DNA of 15,432 bases, taken from NCBI GenBank assembly GCA_017536845.1, contig JAFWCP010000064.1, forward strand, positions 1 to 15,432. Direction: 5' to 3'. Under the pieces are notes generated by a model, which did no database searches, was not told the origin of the DNA, and saw only the letters and a program-made list of their open reading frames with translations. This DNA is from Solobacterium sp. GTDB lineage: Bacteria; Bacillota_I; Bacilli_A; Erysipelotrichales; Erysipelotrichaceae. Each line of letters starts with the position of its first letter. Positions within the stretch are counted from its first letter, which is position 1. A program made the translations under genes and the position numbers. Shown piece by piece: positions 15,253 to 15,432 of the stretch.

Positions 15253-15432
15253 GTGAAGCATGCGACAGCAGTAAGTATGATGAGTGCAGTACTGTTTGCC
15301 AATGGATTGACTGCTGTCAGCGCAATCGATGGTCCGTCAGATACGCCCAGGTATCCGGGCTGGACAGATCCCACTGAGGAGGATGAAGCCTTAAGAGAAG
15401 AATATCTGAGACAGGATCAGGCAGTTCAGGCA
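15253..15432 (+). CDS. Secreted protein of unknown function, N-terminus only, cut by window edge
   Basis: The frame is open from the TAG at 15247 to the window end. From GTG 15253 it encodes a Sec signal peptide: a short basic start (MKHAT when GTG initiates), a hydrophobic core AVSMMSAVLFANGL, and a signal peptidase site TAVSA before IDGPSD. The mature start is proline- and acid-rich (SDTPRYPGWTDPTEEDEALREEYLRQ). No family is recognised. GTG 15253 has only a weak AGAG in front; the strong site belongs to ATG 15229, six codons before an in-frame TAG. Position downstream of agrBD suggests a target of the quorum-sensing system, by inference. It may be a pseudogene if the TAG is a true nonsense mutation. 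Confidence 0.5.
   Translation, partial: MKHATAVSMMSAVLFANGLTAVSAIDGPSDTPRYPGWTDPTEEDEALREEYLRQDQAVQA

Overview
This window comes from a low-to-moderate GC Firmicute, most likely a gut member of the Erysipelotrichia or a related group. The evidence is near-universal AGGAGG-type ribosome binding sites, tightly packed operons, a PTS-dependent dihydroxyacetone kinase, a FemAB-type cell-wall enzyme, KtrAB, a GH1 phospho-glycosidase and an agr-type peptide signalling locus. The taxonomic guess is inference only. No tRNA, rRNA, CRISPR array or insertion sequence was seen.

Bases 1-9680 are almost entirely minus strand. From right to left in transcription order: (a) a five-gene potassium operon, ktrB - ktrA - small one-helix membrane protein - short KdpD-type kinase - KdpE-type regulator (9680 to 4826). 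Gaps are 10-12 bp, kdpD and kdpE overlap by 8 bp, and a clear terminator closes the operon. (b) an NhaC-family antiporter (4704-3406). (c) a dhaL-dhaM-dhaK operon for PEP-dependent dihydroxyacetone phosphorylation (3131-1056), with its own promoter, a leader of about 190 nt holding a terminator-like hairpin, and a strong terminator. (d) the 5' 300 codons of a FemAB-family peptidoglycan-bridge enzyme running off the left edge.

Bases 9681-11408 hold a divergent intergenic region and a plus-strand GH1 6-phospho-beta-glucosidase followed by a perfect 9-bp terminator.

Bases 11423-15432 form an agr-like quorum-sensing island. A LytTR response regulator appears to be made from a leaderless mRNA and overlaps a GHKL (AgrC-type) sensor kinase. 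A second LytTR regulator converges on the kinase gene with an 8-bp 3' overlap. Divergent from that second regulator lie agrB and a 51-codon agrD-like gene. That peptide has no cysteine, so any cyclic signal would have to be a Ser/Thr lactone rather than a thiolactone, or be linear. Downstream is a roughly 300-bp region rich in possible hairpins, then the start of a secreted protein whose best ribosome binding site leads into a six-codon ORF ended by TAG, in frame with the signal peptide. The natural reading is peptide export and maturation by AgrB, sensing by the AgrC-like kinase, and control of the agr promoters and the secreted protein by one or both LytTR regulators.
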